NCBI GenBank assembly: GCA_029946105.1
Contig: JAQSDW010000225.1
Location: forward strand, 1-64,000
DNA: 64,000 nucleotides
Source of the DNA: Reyranella sp.
GTDB taxonomy: Bacteria; Pseudomonadota; Alphaproteobacteria; Reyranellales; Reyranellaceae
Reading direction: 5' to 3'
The position numbers and the translations under genes are program-made. The notes beneath the pieces are model-generated. The model saw only the letters and a program-made list of their open reading frames with translations, was not told where the DNA came from and did no database searches. Shown piece by piece: positions 9,652 through 20,678 of the stretch (position 1 is the first letter of the stretch; each line of letters starts with the position of its first letter).

Positions 9652-10412
9652 TTCCTGCTGCGCTTGTAGATCTCGATCAACCCGCGTGCGGTAATGTCGG
9701 GCACGGTCTGCTCGATCACCTCGATGGAGCCTTCGAACACCGGCGCCAGTCCACCCGTCGATACCACCTTCATCGGCCGGCCAAACTCCTTCTTGATACG
9801 ATTCACAATGCCTTCGATCAGCCCGACATAGCCCCAGAACACGCCGGTATGCATGCAGGCGACCGTCGTCGTGCCGATCACCTGCCGGGGCTTCTCGACG
9901 ACAATGCGCGGCAGCAGCGCAGTGGCATTGACCAACGCCTCGATCGACAGGTTGATACCCGGCGCGATGGCTCCCCCGCAGTAGCTGCCTTCCTCGTCGA
10001 CGACGTCGAAGTTGGTTGCCGTGCCGAAATCCACGACCACGACCGGTGTGTTGGGAAACAGGATGCTGGCACCGACGCTGTTGCAAATGCGATCGGCACC
10101 GGCGCCCGCACCCTTGACCTTGATGCCAAAGACCACGCCGGGGTCCCCGAGGAACATCGCCTCGCAATTGAAGTAACGCGTGCAGAGCCGCCGCAGGTTG
10201 AAGTTCGCATTCGGCACGACCGAACCGATGATGGCGGCCGTGATGGACTTGGGATCAATGCCTTCCATAGCCATGAGCTGGAACAGCCAGACCGCATGCT
10301 CATCGGCGGTGCGCATGGCCGAGGTATGCTGGCGCCATTCACCGACGATCCGATCTCCATCGACGACGCCGAACTTGACGTTGGTATTGTTGACATTGAT
10401 GGCAAGAAGCAT
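9648..10412 (-). CDS. coaX: Type III pantothenate kinase
   Basis: A 254-residue kinase of the CoaX type, first step of coenzyme A synthesis. It starts MLLAINVNNTNVKFGVVDGD (phosphate-binding loop region), with DFGTATNFDVV, GGAIAPGINLS and STGGLAPVFEGS as in the family. It lies 12 bases downstream of birA and overlaps rnj by 4 bases. Confidence 0.95.
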   Translation of the reverse strand: MLLAINVNNTNVKFGVVDGDRIVGEWRQHTSAMRTADEHAVWLFQLMAMEGIDPKSITAAIIGSVVPNANFNLRRLCTRYFNCEAMFLGDPGVVFGIKVKGAGAGADRICNSVGASILFPNTPVVVVDFGTATNFDVVDEEGSYCGGAIAPGINLSIEALVNATALLPRIVVEKPRQVIGTTTVACMHTGVFWGYVGLIEGIVNRIKKEFGRPMKVVSTGGLAPVFEGSIEVIEQTVPDITARGLIEIYKRSRK

Positions 10413-10424
10413 CGCATCTTCTCC

Positions 10425-11159
10425 TCAAGCCGCACGGCCCAGCAATTCGCCGGACACGATTTTGCGCGGACCCGCCGGCGTCTCCAGCAACAATGCGCCT
10501 TCGCGATCCAGGCCGGCGAAGCGCCCGCGGACAAGCTCCTCTCCCAGTCGGACGTCGACTTCGATGCCGAGCGGTCCTGCCCTGTCGAGCCACGCCGCTC
10601 GCACGGTCTCAAAGCCATCGCGGCGCCATTCCGCAAGACGCCGGCTCAATGCCCGAGTGAGCTGTTCCAGCGCCCCCTCCACCGAACCACCGAGTGCCGC
10701 ACCGGGGTAGCGCATGTCCGCCAGCTGCGGCGCGAAGCGCACATTGATACCGATGCCCGCGACGACATGTTCGACGATACCGCCTTGGCCGATCGAGCTT
10801 TCGAGCAGGATGCCCGCGATCTTGCCGCCATCGACCATGACGTCGTTCGGCCATTTCACCCTCACGTCGCGTCCGGCCGGGACGACATCGGCGACCGCGA
10901 GGGCCGCGACGAAGCCGAGTTCGGTGGCGCGCGGCGGAGCACAGACAGGTCGCAGGATGGTCGAGCTGTAGAGATTGCCAGCCGGCGATGCCCAGTGCCG
11001 GCCACGGCGGCCCCGGCCGCCGGTCTGTTCACGGGCCCAGACGACAGTGCCCTCGGCGGCGCCGGCGTCGGCCAGGCGCGCCGCCTCATCATTGGTGCTG
11101 CCGACGCTGTCGAGGGCGACCAGCGTCCACCCGTCCGGCAGGACGGGCGTCGCGGTCAC
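10425..11159 (-). CDS. birA: Biotin-[acetyl-CoA-carboxylase] ligase (monofunctional BirA)
   Basis: A 244-residue biotin protein ligase with the catalytic signatures GSTNDEA, AREQTGGRGRRGRHWASPAGNLY and VKWPNDVMVDGGKIAGIL. It attaches biotin to carboxylase carrier domains. It lacks the N-terminal DNA-binding domain of E. coli BirA, so it is not expected to be a repressor. The start is GTG at 11159 within a GTGA overlap with the nuoN stop, coupling it to the complex I operon. Confidence 0.93.
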   Translation of the reverse strand: MTATPVLPDGWTLVALDSVGSTNDEAARLADAGAAEGTVVWAREQTGGRGRRGRHWASPAGNLYSSTILRPVCAPPRATELGFVAALAVADVVPAGRDVRVKWPNDVMVDGGKIAGILLESSIGQGGIVEHVVAGIGINVRFAPQLADMRYPGAALGGSVEGALEQLTRALSRRLAEWRRDGFETVRAAWLDRAGPLGIEVDVRLGEELVRGRFAGLDREGALLLETPAGPRKIVSGELLGRAA

Positions 11160-12607
11160 GGGAACAGGCCTTTCGCCGCCGCGGCCGCGATCAGGCTGAG
11201 AGGCTGCGGTGCCAGCGAGAACAGGGTCACCAGGATCGCCGACGCGAATGCCACGGTGCGGTAGACGCCGAACGGCGTACTGTCGAGCGCGTCGGTCGCC
11301 TCGTCGAAGTACATGACCTTGACGATACGCAGGTAATAGTACGACGCCACCACGGACGCGAGCACGCCCAGCACGGCAGGAATGAAGAGCTTGGCCTCGA
11401 CGGCAGCGATGAAGATGTAGAGCTTGCCCCAGAAGCCCGCGAGCGGCGGAATGCCCGCCAGCGAGAACATGAACAGCAGCATCGCGAAGGCCATCATCGG
11501 CTGGCTCTTGGCCAGGCCCGCCAGATCGGCGACGCTTTCCACCATGACGCCCCGACGCTTCATCATCAGGATCGTGGCGAACACGCCCAGCGTCATGACG
11601 AGGTAGATGGCGAGGTAGAAGACGATCGACTGGATTCCCTTCTCGCTGCCGCTCGCCAGGCCCAGCAGCACGTAGCCGACATTGCCGATCGACGAGTAGG
11701 CCATCAGTCGTTTGATGTTCTGCTGGCGCAGAGCCGCGAACGCCCCCAACGCCATCGACAGCACAGCGGCCACGACAATGATCTGCTGCCACTGCGGGAA
11801 CAGCGGCTTGAACGGCCCCATCAGGACGGAAACCATCAGCGAGACGGCGGCGATCTTCGGCGCCACGGCGAACAGCGCCGTCACCGGGGTTGGCGCGCCT
11901 TCGTAGACATCGGGAGTCCACATATGGAATGGAACGGCGGAAACCTTGAACGCGAGGCCCGCCACGACGAATACCAGCCCGACGACGACACCGAATTCGG
12001 CGGCCTTGCCGTCGAGCAGGGCCCGCGAGATCTGGACGAACGCCGTGCCGCCACAGAAGCCGTAGATCAGCGAGGCGCCGAACAACAGCATGCCGGAAGC
12101 GACCGACCCCAGGACGAAGTACTTAACGCCCGCCTCGGTCGAGCGCAGGCTGTCCCGTTGAAAGGCCGCGATGACGTAGAGCGCCAGGGACTGGAGCTCG
12201 AGGCCGACATAAAGGGACATGAGGTCGTTGGCCGATATCATCAACATCATGCCCAGTGTCGCGAGCGCGACCAGAACCGGGTATTCGAAACGCCATGCCT
12301 TGGCCTGCTCGAAATAGGCTCGCGACATTAGAACCGCGATCGAGGCGCCGATCAGCACCAGGGCTTTCATCGTGGCCGTCAGCCGGTCGACGATGAAAAG
12401 CGAGGCGAAAGCCGTTCCCTCGCGGTAAGGCGCGAACAGCAGCACCGCCGTCACCAGCAGTACGACCGAGGTCGCCACCGAAACGAACGGAGTGGCCACC
12501 TCGCCACGAACGACGCCGTAGATCAGCAGCAGCATTGCCGAAGCTGCCAGAAAGAGTTCCGGCCGTGCCAGCGTCCAGGATTCGAGACCGACAACCATGT
12601 TCATCAC
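11156..12607 (-). CDS. nuoN: NADH-quinone oxidoreductase subunit N
   Basis: A 483-residue antiporter-like membrane subunit of complex I with about 14 helices and family phrases such as LQSLALYVIAAF and GVKYFVLGSVASGMLLFG. It takes part in proton pumping. The first codon is GTG at 12607; in-frame ATGs at 12604 and 12598 are alternatives. It is the last nuo gene and overlaps birA by 4 bases. Confidence 0.95.
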   Translation of the reverse strand: MMNMVVGLESWTLARPELFLAASAMLLLIYGVVRGEVATPFVSVATSVVLLVTAVLLFAPYREGTAFASLFIVDRLTATMKALVLIGASIAVLMSRAYFEQAKAWRFEYPVLVALATLGMMLMISANDLMSLYVGLELQSLALYVIAAFQRDSLRSTEAGVKYFVLGSVASGMLLFGASLIYGFCGGTAFVQISRALLDGKAAEFGVVVGLVFVVAGLAFKVSAVPFHMWTPDVYEGAPTPVTALFAVAPKIAAVSLMVSVLMGPFKPLFPQWQQIIVVAAVLSMALGAFAALRQQNIKRLMAYSSIGNVGYVLLGLASGSEKGIQSIVFYLAIYLVMTLGVFATILMMKRRGVMVESVADLAGLAKSQPMMAFAMLLFMFSLAGIPPLAGFWGKLYIFIAAVEAKLFIPAVLGVLASVVASYYYLRIVKVMYFDEATDALDSTPFGVYRTVAFASAILVTLFSLAPQPLSLIAAAAAKGLFP

Positions 12608-12617
12608 TCCCGGCCGC

Positions 12618-14132
12618 TCACGGCACCAACGCCGCGGTGCGGGCGAGCTTCAGGGCGGCCTGATAGTCGCCAATCAACTTGTCGACGGCGGGTGCCATCG
12701 GATCGAGGAAGGAGCTGGGATAGATGCCCATCCACAAGGTGATCAGCACCAGCGGCAGGAACACGGCAATCTCGCGCCGGTTCATGTCGAGGATACCCTT
12801 CAGCGAATCCTTGGTGAGCTCGCCGAAGACGATCTTGCGGTAGAGCCAGAGCGCGTAGGCAGCTCCCAGAATGATACCCGTGGTCGCCAGGAACGCCACC
12901 CAGGTGTTGGCCTTGAACGTTCCGACCAGGACCAGGAATTCACCGACGAAGCCCGACAAGCCCGGCAGCCCGACGCTTGCCAGGGTGAAGAACATGAAGG
13001 TGAAGGCATAGCGCGGCATCCGGTGGACGAGGCCGCCGTAGGCCGCTATCTCGCGGGTATGCATGCGATCGTAGACGACGCCGACGCAGAGGAAGAGCGC
13101 GGCCGAGACGATACCGTGGCTCAGCATCTGGAAGATCGAGCCCTGGACGCTCTGCATGTTCATGATGAAGGCGCCGATCGTGACGAACCCCATGTGGGCG
13201 ACCGACGAGTAGGCGATCAGCTTCTTCATGTCCTCCTGCACCAGCGCCACCAGCGAGGTGTAGATGACGGCAACGATGCTGAGGCCAAAAACCAGAGGTG
13301 CGAAATACTGCGACGCCTCGGGCAGGAGAGGAATCGAGAACCTGAGGAAGCCGTATCCACCCATCTTCAGCAACACGCCGGCCAGGATCACCGATCCGGC
13401 GGTCGGCGCTTCGACGTGGGCATCGGGCAACCAGGTATGGACGGGCCACATCGGCACCTTGACCGCGAAGGACGCGAAGAAGGCGAGCCACAGCCAGCAC
13501 TGCCAGGTGAACGGCAGCTCGAGCTTCTCCATGGCCGTCGGCAGATCGGTCGTGCCGACCTGCCAGTAGATGGCGATGATCGCCAGCAGCATCAGCACCG
13601 AGCCCAGCAGCGTGTAGAGGAAGAACTTGAAGGCCGCGTAGACCCGCCGCTTGCCGCCCCAGACACCGATGATCAGGAACATCGGGATCAGGACGCCTTC
13701 GAAGAAGACATAGAACAGCGCCAGATCGAGGGCGCAGAACATGCCGACCATGAAGGTCTCGAGGACCAGGAACGCGATCATGTATTCCTTGACGCGGACC
13801 TGAACCGACTCCCAGCTCGCCAAGATGCAGATCGGTGTCAGCAGCGTCGACAGCAACACGAAAAACAACGATATGCCGTCGATGCCCACGTGATAGCCGA
13901 TCGAGAGCGCGGGCACCCAGTCGAGCTTTTCTTCGAACTGAAAGCTGGCCTTGGTGGGATCGAAGCGCACCCACAGCACGAGCGAGACCAGGAAGGTCGC
14001 AAGCGACGTCAGCAACGCGGCGCTGCGGCAGTTGCGGTCCACCGCTTCCTTCGGGCCATTGACGACCAGGCAGAACAGCGCCCCCACCAGGGGCAGGAAG
14101 GTGACCAGGGAAAGGATCGGCCAGCTCGACAT
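12618..14132 (-). CDS. nuoM: NADH-quinone oxidoreductase subunit M
   Basis: A 504-residue antiporter-like proton-pumping subunit with about 14 helices, starting [20 protein letters not shown]. Characteristic stretches are [37 protein letters not shown] and [16 protein letters not shown]. It lies between nuoL and nuoN, 10 bases before nuoN. Confidence 0.96.
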   Translation of the reverse strand: MSSWPILSLVTFLPLVGALFCLVVNGPKEAVDRNCRSAALLTSLATFLVSLVLWVRFDPTKASFQFEEKLDWVPALSIGYHVGIDGISLFFVLLSTLLTPICILASWESVQVRVKEYMIAFLVLETFMVGMFCALDLALFYVFFEGVLIPMFLIIGVWGGKRRVYAAFKFFLYTLLGSVLMLLAIIAIYWQVGTTDLPTAMEKLELPFTWQCWLWLAFFASFAVKVPMWPVHTWLPDAHVEAPTAGSVILAGVLLKMGGYGFLRFSIPLLPEASQYFAPLVFGLSIVAVIYTSLVALVQEDMKKLIAYSSVAHMGFVTIGAFIMNMQSVQGSIFQMLSHGIVSAALFLCVGVVYDRMHTREIAAYGGLVHRMPRYAFTFMFFTLASVGLPGLSGFVGEFLVLVGTFKANTWVAFLATTGIILGAAYALWLYRKIVFGELTKDSLKGILDMNRREIAVFLPLVLITLWMGIYPSSFLDPMAPAVDKLIGDYQAALKLARTAALVP

Positions 14133-14138
14133 CGGGCC

Positions 14139-16112
14139 TTACCTCGCCGACAGCATGAAGTAAGTGACGAGGCCTGCCACGCCGACCAGCATCACGAAAG
14201 CATAGTGGTAAAGATAACCGCTCTGGAAGCGGCTGAGCACGCCCGCCATGTCCTGCGCGCGCGCGGCGATGTTGTCGGGCCCGAGGCCATCGATTACTGC
14301 CCCGTCGCCCTTCTTCCAGAGCACGCGGCCGATGGCCAGCGCCGGCTTGACGAAGACCGCGTCGTAGATCTCGTCGAAGTACCACTTGTTGAAGAACAGG
14401 GCGTGCAGGCCGGGGAAAGCCTTGACCGTCCGAGCCGGCATGTCTGTCCTGACGATGTAGTAGTAATAGCTCAAAAGGATGCCGGAGACGGCGAAGACCA
14501 GTGGGATGATCTTCACCCAGAGCGGCACTGCGTGCGCGTGATGGAGAACCTCGCCGGTCGACCGAATGGCAATCGACTGCCCCCAGAATTCCTTCCAGTC
14601 GTGGCCGACGAACCAGTCGTAGGCTACCAGGCCCGACAATGCGGCGCCGATGCCCAGGACGTAGAGCGGGATCAGCATGACGGCGGGCGATTCATGGGCA
14701 TGGTCCCAGGTGTGATGATCGCCGCGGTACTTGCCGTAGAAGGTCATGAACATCAGGCGGGTCGAATAAAAGGCCGTCATGAAGGCCGCGATGACGCCCA
14801 GCCAGAAGGCGATCGTGCCGACTGTCGTGTGAACGCCGAAGGCCGACTCGAGCATGATGTCCTTGGAATAGAAGCCCGCGAATCCCAGGCCGTTGCCCAG
14901 GATGAAGGGCACGCCGATACCCGATAGTGCCAACGTACCGATCCACATCAGGATAAACGTTTGCGGCGCCTTCTCGCGCACGCCACCCATCTTTCGCATG
15001 TCCTGCTCGTGATGCAGGCACGTGATCACCGAGCCTGAGCCCAGGAACAGCAGCGCCTTGAAGAAGGCATGGGTCATGAGATGGAACATCGCCGCCGAGT
15101 AGGCGCCGACACCACAGGCGAAGAACATGTAGCCGAGCTGGCTGCAGGTCGAATAGGCAACGACACGCTTGATGTCGAACTGGGTGAGGCCGACGGTCGC
15201 CGCGAAGAAGGCCGTCGCCGCGCCGATGAGAGCGACCACCTGGAGCGCCATCGGCGCCAGCTCGAACAGGGGCGAGAGCCGGCAGACCATGAATACGCCC
15301 GCCGTCACCATGGTCGCGGCATGGATCAGGGCGGAAACCGGGGTCGGGCCTTCCATGGCGTCCGGCAGCCAGGTGTGCAGGCCGATCTGCGCTGACTTGC
15401 CCATGGCGCCGACGAACAGCAGAAGACACGCCGTCTCCAGCGCCGGCAGGTTCATGCCGAGGAACTGGATACGCATTTGGGCCATTTCCGGCCCCTTGGC
15501 GAAGATGTCGGCGAAGCCCACGGAACCGCTCAGCATCCAGATGGCGAAGATCCCGAGGGCGAAGCCGAAGTCGCCGATGCGATTGACGATGAAAGCCTTC
15601 ATGGCCGCCGCATTGGCCGACGGCTTGTCGTACCAGAAGCCGATCAGCAAATAGGAGGCGAGGCCCACGCCCTCCCAGCCGAAGAAGAGCTGAACCAGGT
15701 TGTCGGACGTCACCAGCATCAGCATGAAGAAGGTGAACAGGCTGAGGTAGGCCATGAAGCGCGCGATACTGGTGTCCTCGGCCATGTAGCCGACCGAATA
15801 GACGTGGACCATGGACGACACGCCAGTGACTACGATCAGCATCACCGCCGTCAGCGTGTCGACGCGCAGCGCCCAGTCGACGTCGAACGTTCCCGATCCG
15901 ATCCAGGTGAAGAGCTTGACCACGATCAGCTTGCCGCTCTCCGGCCCGAAGCCGATACGGATGAACACGAAGACCGACAGTGCCGCGGCGATCAGCAGCG
16001 CCGCGCACGTCACGATCTGGGCCGGGCGGTCGCCGATCACTCGACAGAACAGGCCGGCGATGGCCGCGGCGAGCAGCGGCAGGAGGACGATGAGCTTGAC
16101 GGCAAGGTCCAT
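14139..16112 (-). CDS. nuoL: NADH-quinone oxidoreductase subunit L
   Basis: A 657-residue distal proton-pumping subunit with about 16 helices. It starts [20 protein letters not shown]. Signatures are [36 protein letters not shown] and [20 protein letters not shown]. The long amphipathic C-terminal lateral-helix region is present. The frame is open upstream, but that part overlaps nuoK and is not NuoL-like; the ATG at 16112 gives the normal N-terminus. Confidence 0.96.
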   Translation of the reverse strand: MDLAVKLIVLLPLLAAAIAGLFCRVIGDRPAQIVTCAALLIAAALSVFVFIRIGFGPESGKLIVVKLFTWIGSGTFDVDWALRVDTLTAVMLIVVTGVSSMVHVYSVGYMAEDTSIARFMAYLSLFTFFMLMLVTSDNLVQLFFGWEGVGLASYLLIGFWYDKPSANAAAMKAFIVNRIGDFGFALGIFAIWMLSGSVGFADIFAKGPEMAQMRIQFLGMNLPALETACLLLFVGAMGKSAQIGLHTWLPDAMEGPTPVSALIHAATMVTAGVFMVCRLSPLFELAPMALQVVALIGAATAFFAATVGLTQFDIKRVVAYSTCSQLGYMFFACGVGAYSAAMFHLMTHAFFKALLFLGSGSVITCLHHEQDMRKMGGVREKAPQTFILMWIGTLALSGIGVPFILGNGLGFAGFYSKDIMLESAFGVHTTVGTIAFWLGVIAAFMTAFYSTRLMFMTFYGKYRGDHHTWDHAHESPAVMLIPLYVLGIGAALSGLVAYDWFVGHDWKEFWGQSIAIRSTGEVLHHAHAVPLWVKIIPLVFAVSGILLSYYYYIVRTDMPARTVKAFPGLHALFFNKWYFDEIYDAVFVKPALAIGRVLWKKGDGAVIDGLGPDNIAARAQDMAGVLSRFQSGYLYHYAFVMLVGVAGLVTYFMLSAR

Positions 16113-16126
16113 GGTCGTGCGCGCCC

Positions 16127-16438
16127 CTAGCCCTTCATCGCGTTGATGTCTTCGACCTCGATGGTGCCGCGATTGCGGAAGTACACCACGAGGATGGCAA
16201 GCCCGATGGCCGCCTCGGCGGCTGCCACGGTCAGCACCAGCATGGCAAAGACCTGGCCGACGACATTGCCCTGGAAGACCGAGAACGCCACGAGATTGAT
16301 GTTCACCGCCAGCAGCATCAGCTCGACACACATCAGGATGACGATGACGTTCTTGCGGTTGAGGAAGATGCCCAGGATCCCCAGGGTGAACAGCACCGAG
16401 GCGACCGTGAGATAGTGCGCGAGACCGATGGTCATCAC
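16127..16438 (-). CDS. nuoK: NADH-quinone oxidoreductase subunit K
   Basis: A 103-residue subunit with three membrane helices, including the conserved buried glutamate in [17 protein letters not shown]. It belongs to the membrane arm of complex I. The GTG start at 16438 overlaps the nuoJ stop in GTGA; an ATG at 16435 is the next codon and equally plausible. Confidence 0.95.
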   Translation of the reverse strand: MMTIGLAHYLTVASVLFTLGILGIFLNRKNVIVILMCVELMLLAVNINLVAFSVFQGNVVGQVFAMLVLTVAAAEAAIGLAILVVYFRNRGTIEVEDINAMKG

Positions 16439-17049
16439 ACTCCTCCCCGCGTCGGCACCTTGACCACGGTCATGGTCTGCTCCTTGGTACGGTTGATCTG
16501 GTCGCCGACCTTCTGGCGACGGACACCCGGGCGGGTACGCAGCGTCAGCACGATGGCGCCGATCATGGCCACCAGCAGCACGACACCAGCGACCTGGAAC
16601 AGGTAAAAATACTGAGTGTAGAGCACCCGACCGATGGCGCGGGTGTTATCGGTCGCCAGCACCTGAGCGCCCTGGGTATTGAGCCCCGAAATCGTCGTCG
16701 AGCCGGCGCCGACGATGCCCAGCCCCAGCAGCATCTCGGCGAACAGGACGGCACCGATCAGCGCGCCGACGGGAAAGTATTTAAGAAAGCCTTCGCGCAG
16801 TTCGGTCAGGTTGATGTCGAGCATCATCACGACGAACAGGAACAGCACCGCCACGGCGCCGACATAGACGATGACCAGGATCATCGCGATGAATTCGGCG
16901 CCGATCAGCACGAACAGCGCCGCGGCATTGAAGAAAGCGAGGATCAGGAACAACACCGAGTAGACCGGGTTGCGCGAGACCACGACCATCGCGCCCGCCG
17001 CGACGGTAATCGCGGCGAAGACGTAGAAGGCCAGAGCCTGAAGCAGCAT
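16435..17049 (-). CDS. nuoJ: NADH-quinone oxidoreductase subunit J
   Basis: A 204-residue membrane subunit with five helices. It opens [23 protein letters not shown] and contains [17 protein letters not shown] and the conserved third helix [19 protein letters not shown]. It is part of the complex I membrane arm near the quinone site. It is 23 bases after nuoI. Confidence 0.95.
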   Translation of the reverse strand: MLLQALAFYVFAAITVAAGAMVVVSRNPVYSVLFLILAFFNAAALFVLIGAEFIAMILVIVYVGAVAVLFLFVVMMLDINLTELREGFLKYFPVGALIGAVLFAEMLLGLGIVGAGSTTISGLNTQGAQVLATDNTRAIGRVLYTQYFYLFQVAGVVLLVAMIGAIVLTLRTRPGVRRQKVGDQINRTKEQTMTVVKVPTRGGV

Positions 17050-17072
17050 GTTCTCCCCTCCCCACGCCTGGC

Positions 17073-17561
17073 TCAGCGATACGCGGCGTCGGCGTGGAGG
17101 TTGGCCGCGATCAGGCTCTCCCAGCGGTCGCCGTTCGCGAGCAGCTTATCCTTGTTGTACATCAGCTCCTCGCGGGTCTCCGTCGAGAATTCGAAATTCG
17201 GACCTTCGACGATGGCATCGACCGGGCAGGCTTCCTGGCAGAAGCCACAGTAGATGCACTTCGTCATGTCGATGTCGTAGCGCGTGGTACGCCGACTGCC
17301 GTCGTCGCGCGGCTCGGCTTCGATGGTGATCGCCTGGGCCGGACAAATCGCCTCGCAGAGCTTGCACGCGATGCAGCGTTCCTCGCCGTTGGGATAGCGA
17401 CGCAGCGCATGCTCGCCGCGAAAACGCGGGCTGAGCGGTCCCTTCTCGTGGGGATAGTTCACCGTCACCTTTGGCTTGAACATGTACTTGAGCGTGAGCG
17501 CAAAGCCCGAGACCAGCTCGGTCAACAGGAAGGCGCGCGCGGTGCGGTCGAGAGAGGCCAT
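17073..17561 (-). CDS. nuoI: NADH-quinone oxidoreductase subunit I
   Basis: A 162-residue ferredoxin-like subunit carrying clusters N6a and N6b. Two CxxCxxCxxxCP motifs are visible: [12 protein letters not shown] and [12 protein letters not shown]. It transfers electrons between NuoG and NuoB in the peripheral arm. It starts [19 protein letters not shown], 12 bases after nuoH. Confidence 0.96.
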   Translation of the reverse strand: MASLDRTARAFLLTELVSGFALTLKYMFKPKVTVNYPHEKGPLSPRFRGEHALRRYPNGEERCIACKLCEAICPAQAITIEAEPRDDGSRRTTRYDIDMTKCIYCGFCQEACPVDAIVEGPNFEFSTETREELMYNKDKLLANGDRWESLIAANLHADAAYR

Positions 17562-17573
17562 TGTGCGATCTCC

Positions 17574-18611
17574 CTAGTGCTTCGGAACCCAGCCGCCGAA
17601 CTGAAGCACGGCGGCGGTGAGGACGACCCAGCCGAGCGAGACGGGCAGGAACACCTTCCAGCCCAGCCGCATCAACTGATCATAGCGGTAGCGGGGCAGC
17701 GTGCCCTTGGTCCAGCTGAAGACGAACAGCAGGAACGCGATCTTGAGCGCGAACCAGACAACGCCGGGCACGTAGGTGAAGGGCGCATGCGGGATCGGCG
17801 ACATCCAGCCGCCCAGGAACAGCACGGCGCCCAGCGCCGAGAGCAGGATCATGTTGGCGTATTCGCCGAGGAAGAACAGGCCAAAAGTCATTGCCGAGTA
17901 TTCGGTGTGGAAGCCTGCGACGAGTTCGGCTTCGGACATCGGTAGATCGAAGGGCGTGCGATTGGTTTCCGCCAGGGCCGACACGAAGAAGATCACGAAC
18001 ATGGGCAGCAGCGGCAGGAAGTACCAGTGCCAGAACCACCCCGATTGGGCGACCACCACGTCGGACAGGTTGAGCGAGCCCACGCAAAGCAAGACCGTGA
18101 TCAGCACGAAGCCGATCGAAACCTCGTAGGACACCATCTGTGCCGCCGAGCGCAGCGCGCCGAGAAAGGCGTATTTCGAGTTCGATGCCCAGCCGGCAAT
18201 GATGATGCCATAGACACCGAGCGAGGAGATAGCGAAGAGGTAAAGGATTCCGACGTTGATGTCGGCGATGACCCAGCCGTTGTCGAAAGGCACCACCGCC
18301 CAGGCGACCAGCGCCGTCATGAAGGTGATCATCGGCGCGATGATGAACAGCACACCGTTGGCGCTCGAAGGGATGATGGTCTCCTTCAACACCAGCTTCA
18401 GGCCGTCGGCGAAGGGCTGCAGCAATCCGAAAGGACCGACCACGTTGGGGCCCCGGCGCAACTGGATCGAGGCCCAGACCTTGCGGTCGACGTAGGTCAT
18501 GTAGGCCACGGACACCAGTAGCGGCACCGTGACGGCGAGGCACTGGGCCAACATGACGATGGCCTGGCCCAGCCAATTGGTCGTGAAGAACTGGATCAGA
18601 TCGGCGCTCAT
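17574..18611 (-). CDS. nuoH: NADH-quinone oxidoreductase subunit H
   Basis: A 345-residue membrane subunit with about eight helices. It forms part of the quinone channel. Typical phrases are [49 protein letters not shown] and [17 protein letters not shown]. It is 3 bases after the nuoG stop. Confidence 0.96.
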   Translation of the reverse strand: MSADLIQFFTTNWLGQAIVMLAQCLAVTVPLLVSVAYMTYVDRKVWASIQLRRGPNVVGPFGLLQPFADGLKLVLKETIIPSSANGVLFIIAPMITFMTALVAWAVVPFDNGWVIADINVGILYLFAISSLGVYGIIIAGWASNSKYAFLGALRSAAQMVSYEVSIGFVLITVLLCVGSLNLSDVVVAQSGWFWHWYFLPLLPMFVIFFVSALAETNRTPFDLPMSEAELVAGFHTEYSAMTFGLFFLGEYANMILLSALGAVLFLGGWMSPIPHAPFTYVPGVVWFALKIAFLLFVFSWTKGTLPRYRYDQLMRLGWKVFLPVSLGWVVLTAAVLQFGGWVPKH

Positions 18612-18614
18612 GCC

Positions 18615-20663
18615 CTACTCCGCTGCCATGAGTTGGGCGCGCGAGGCCATGCACTCGGCCATCGTCTTCGACGCCCGGCTGATCGGGCAAGTCATGTAGA
18701 AGTTGGCGATCGGCGACACGAACGGTGCGTCGGATACAGTCCCGGCCTTGCCGAACATTCCCCACGAACCCGCCGCCTGCTGATCGATCGCCGCGAAATT
18801 CCTGTTCACGGTGACGAGCCGGGCGCGAACCTCATTGAGCGAGTCATAGGGCAAGGTCTTACCCAGTCGCTCTGACAGCGCCCGCAGGACCGCCCAGTCC
18901 TCTCGAGCGTCGCCCGGCGGGTAGGCCGCGCGCTGACCAAGTTGTACCCGACCCTCGGTATTGACGTAAGTGCCGGGCTTTTCGGTGTAGGCGGCCCCCG
19001 GAAGGATGACGTCGGCGCGGTGAGCGCCTGCATCGCCGTGGTGGCCCTGATAGATTACGAAGGCCTTGCCGAGCCGCTTGGTGTCGATCTCGTCGGCTGC
19101 CAGGAGATAGACCACCTCGATTTCGCGCTTCTCGCAGCCGGCGAGAATGCCGGCGACATCGCGGCCGCCTTCGGCTGGAACAAGACCAAGGTCCAGACCG
19201 CCGACGCGTGCGGCCGTCGTATGCAGGATGGCGAAGCCGCTCCAGTCAGCCCGGACCGCATCCAACTTTTCGGCCAGGTCGCGCGCCAGTGCCAGGACAG
19301 CCGCGCCGTCTTCGCGGGCGAGCGCGCCCATGCCGATGATGATCAGCGGATGCTTGGCAGCCTTCAATTTCTCGAAAAAACCGAGCTTGCCGTCGACCAG
19401 GTCGCGCAGCGTGGCCGGGCCGGCTCCGAGGCGCTCGACGGGGTAGGTAAAATCGACCGCGGGGCCAACGCTGGCCATGGCGCAGTGCCCTGCCAGATAG
19501 CGCTTGCGCAGCCGCGCGTTCAGCACCGGGGATTCCCAACGCGGGTTGGTCCCGATCAGCAAGACCGCATCCGCGGAATCGATGCCGCGCACGCCCGGAT
19601 TGAAGATGTAGCTGCCCCGCGGCCCGCCATCGAGCTTGGCGCCGTCCTGGCGACAATCGATGTTGGGCGAGCCGAGCGCCGTCATCAGATCCTTGAGCGC
19701 TACCATGGCTTCGGCATCGCACTGGTCGCCGGAGATCGCGGCTATCTTGGCACCATCGAGCCCCTTGAGCTTGGCCTCGATCGCGCCGAAAGCCTGGTCC
19801 CAGGTCGCCTCGACCAGCTTGCCCGCGCGCCGCACGTAGGGCCGGTCAAGGCGCTGATGCCGGAGGCCGTCGAGCGCGTGGCGCGTCTTGTCGGAAATCC
19901 ACTCCTCGTTCACGTCGTCGTTCAGGCGCGGCAGAACGCGCATCACCTGCGCGCCGCGCGTGTCGACGCGGATGTTGGCGCCAAGTCCGTCCATCACATC
20001 GATCGACTCGGTCTTGCTGAGTTCCCATGACCGCGCCTCGAAGGCGTAGGGCTTGGATGTCAGCGCGCCCACGGGGCAGAGATCGACCAAGTTGCCCGAG
20101 AGTTCGGTACTGAGCGCGTGCTCGACATAGGTCGTGACTTCCATGCTCTCGCCGCGGCCTGTCGCGCCCAGTTCCTCGACGCCAGCCACTTCGGTCGCAA
20201 AACGGATGCAGCGTGTGCAGTGGATGCACCGGTTCATCGACGTCTTGACCAGCGGGCCCAGTTCCTTGTCGGGCACGGCGCGCTTGTTCTCGTGGTAGCG
20301 ACTGCGGTCGAAACCGTAGGCCATCGCCTGGTCCTGCAGATCGCACTCGCCGCCCTGGTCGCAGATCGGGCAGTCGAGCGGATGATTGATCAGCAGGAAC
20401 TCCATCACGCCGTTGCGTGCCTTCTGCACCATCGGTGTGTTGGTGTGGATCACCATGTTTTCCATGACCGGCATGGCACACGAGGCGATCGGCTTGGGCG
20501 CCTTTTCCTGCTCGACCAAGCACATGCGGCAATTGCCGGCGATCGACAGGCGCTCGTGATAGCAGAAGCGCGGAATCTCGACACCCGCCAGCTCGCAGGC
20601 CTGCAGGACGGTGATGCCGGCCGGCACCTCGATCTCGACACCGTCGATCTTCATCTTGGGCAT
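18615..20663 (-). CDS. nuoG: NADH-quinone oxidoreductase subunit G
   Basis: A 682-residue iron-sulfur subunit of the peripheral arm. Residues 1-75 form the [2Fe-2S] domain (FCYHERLSIAGNCRMCLVE). The His/Cys cluster (HPLDCPICDQGGECDLQD) and the CxxC motifs near HCTRCIRF follow. The C-terminal half is a molybdopterin-oxidoreductase-like fold with no sign of a bound cofactor, as in other NuoG proteins. It is 15 bases after the nuoF stop. Confidence 0.96.
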   Translation of the reverse strand: MPKMKIDGVEIEVPAGITVLQACELAGVEIPRFCYHERLSIAGNCRMCLVEQEKAPKPIASCAMPVMENMVIHTNTPMVQKARNGVMEFLLINHPLDCPICDQGGECDLQDQAMAYGFDRSRYHENKRAVPDKELGPLVKTSMNRCIHCTRCIRFATEVAGVEELGATGRGESMEVTTYVEHALSTELSGNLVDLCPVGALTSKPYAFEARSWELSKTESIDVMDGLGANIRVDTRGAQVMRVLPRLNDDVNEEWISDKTRHALDGLRHQRLDRPYVRRAGKLVEATWDQAFGAIEAKLKGLDGAKIAAISGDQCDAEAMVALKDLMTALGSPNIDCRQDGAKLDGGPRGSYIFNPGVRGIDSADAVLLIGTNPRWESPVLNARLRKRYLAGHCAMASVGPAVDFTYPVERLGAGPATLRDLVDGKLGFFEKLKAAKHPLIIIGMGALAREDGAAVLALARDLAEKLDAVRADWSGFAILHTTAARVGGLDLGLVPAEGGRDVAGILAGCEKREIEVVYLLAADEIDTKRLGKAFVIYQGHHGDAGAHRADVILPGAAYTEKPGTYVNTEGRVQLGQRAAYPPGDAREDWAVLRALSERLGKTLPYDSLNEVRARLVTVNRNFAAIDQQAAGSWGMFGKAGTVSDAPFVSPIANFYMTCPISRASKTMAECMASRAQLMAAE

Positions 20664-20678
20664 TGCTGTTCTCCGCCC

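Noticed and set aside
12597-14927. A 776-codon open frame on the plus strand opposite nuoM/nuoL
   Set aside because: Its product is a His/Asp/Glu/Arg-rich string with no fold-like pattern. It is the usual antisense shadow of GC-rich membrane-protein genes; the minus strand encodes real NuoM and NuoL.
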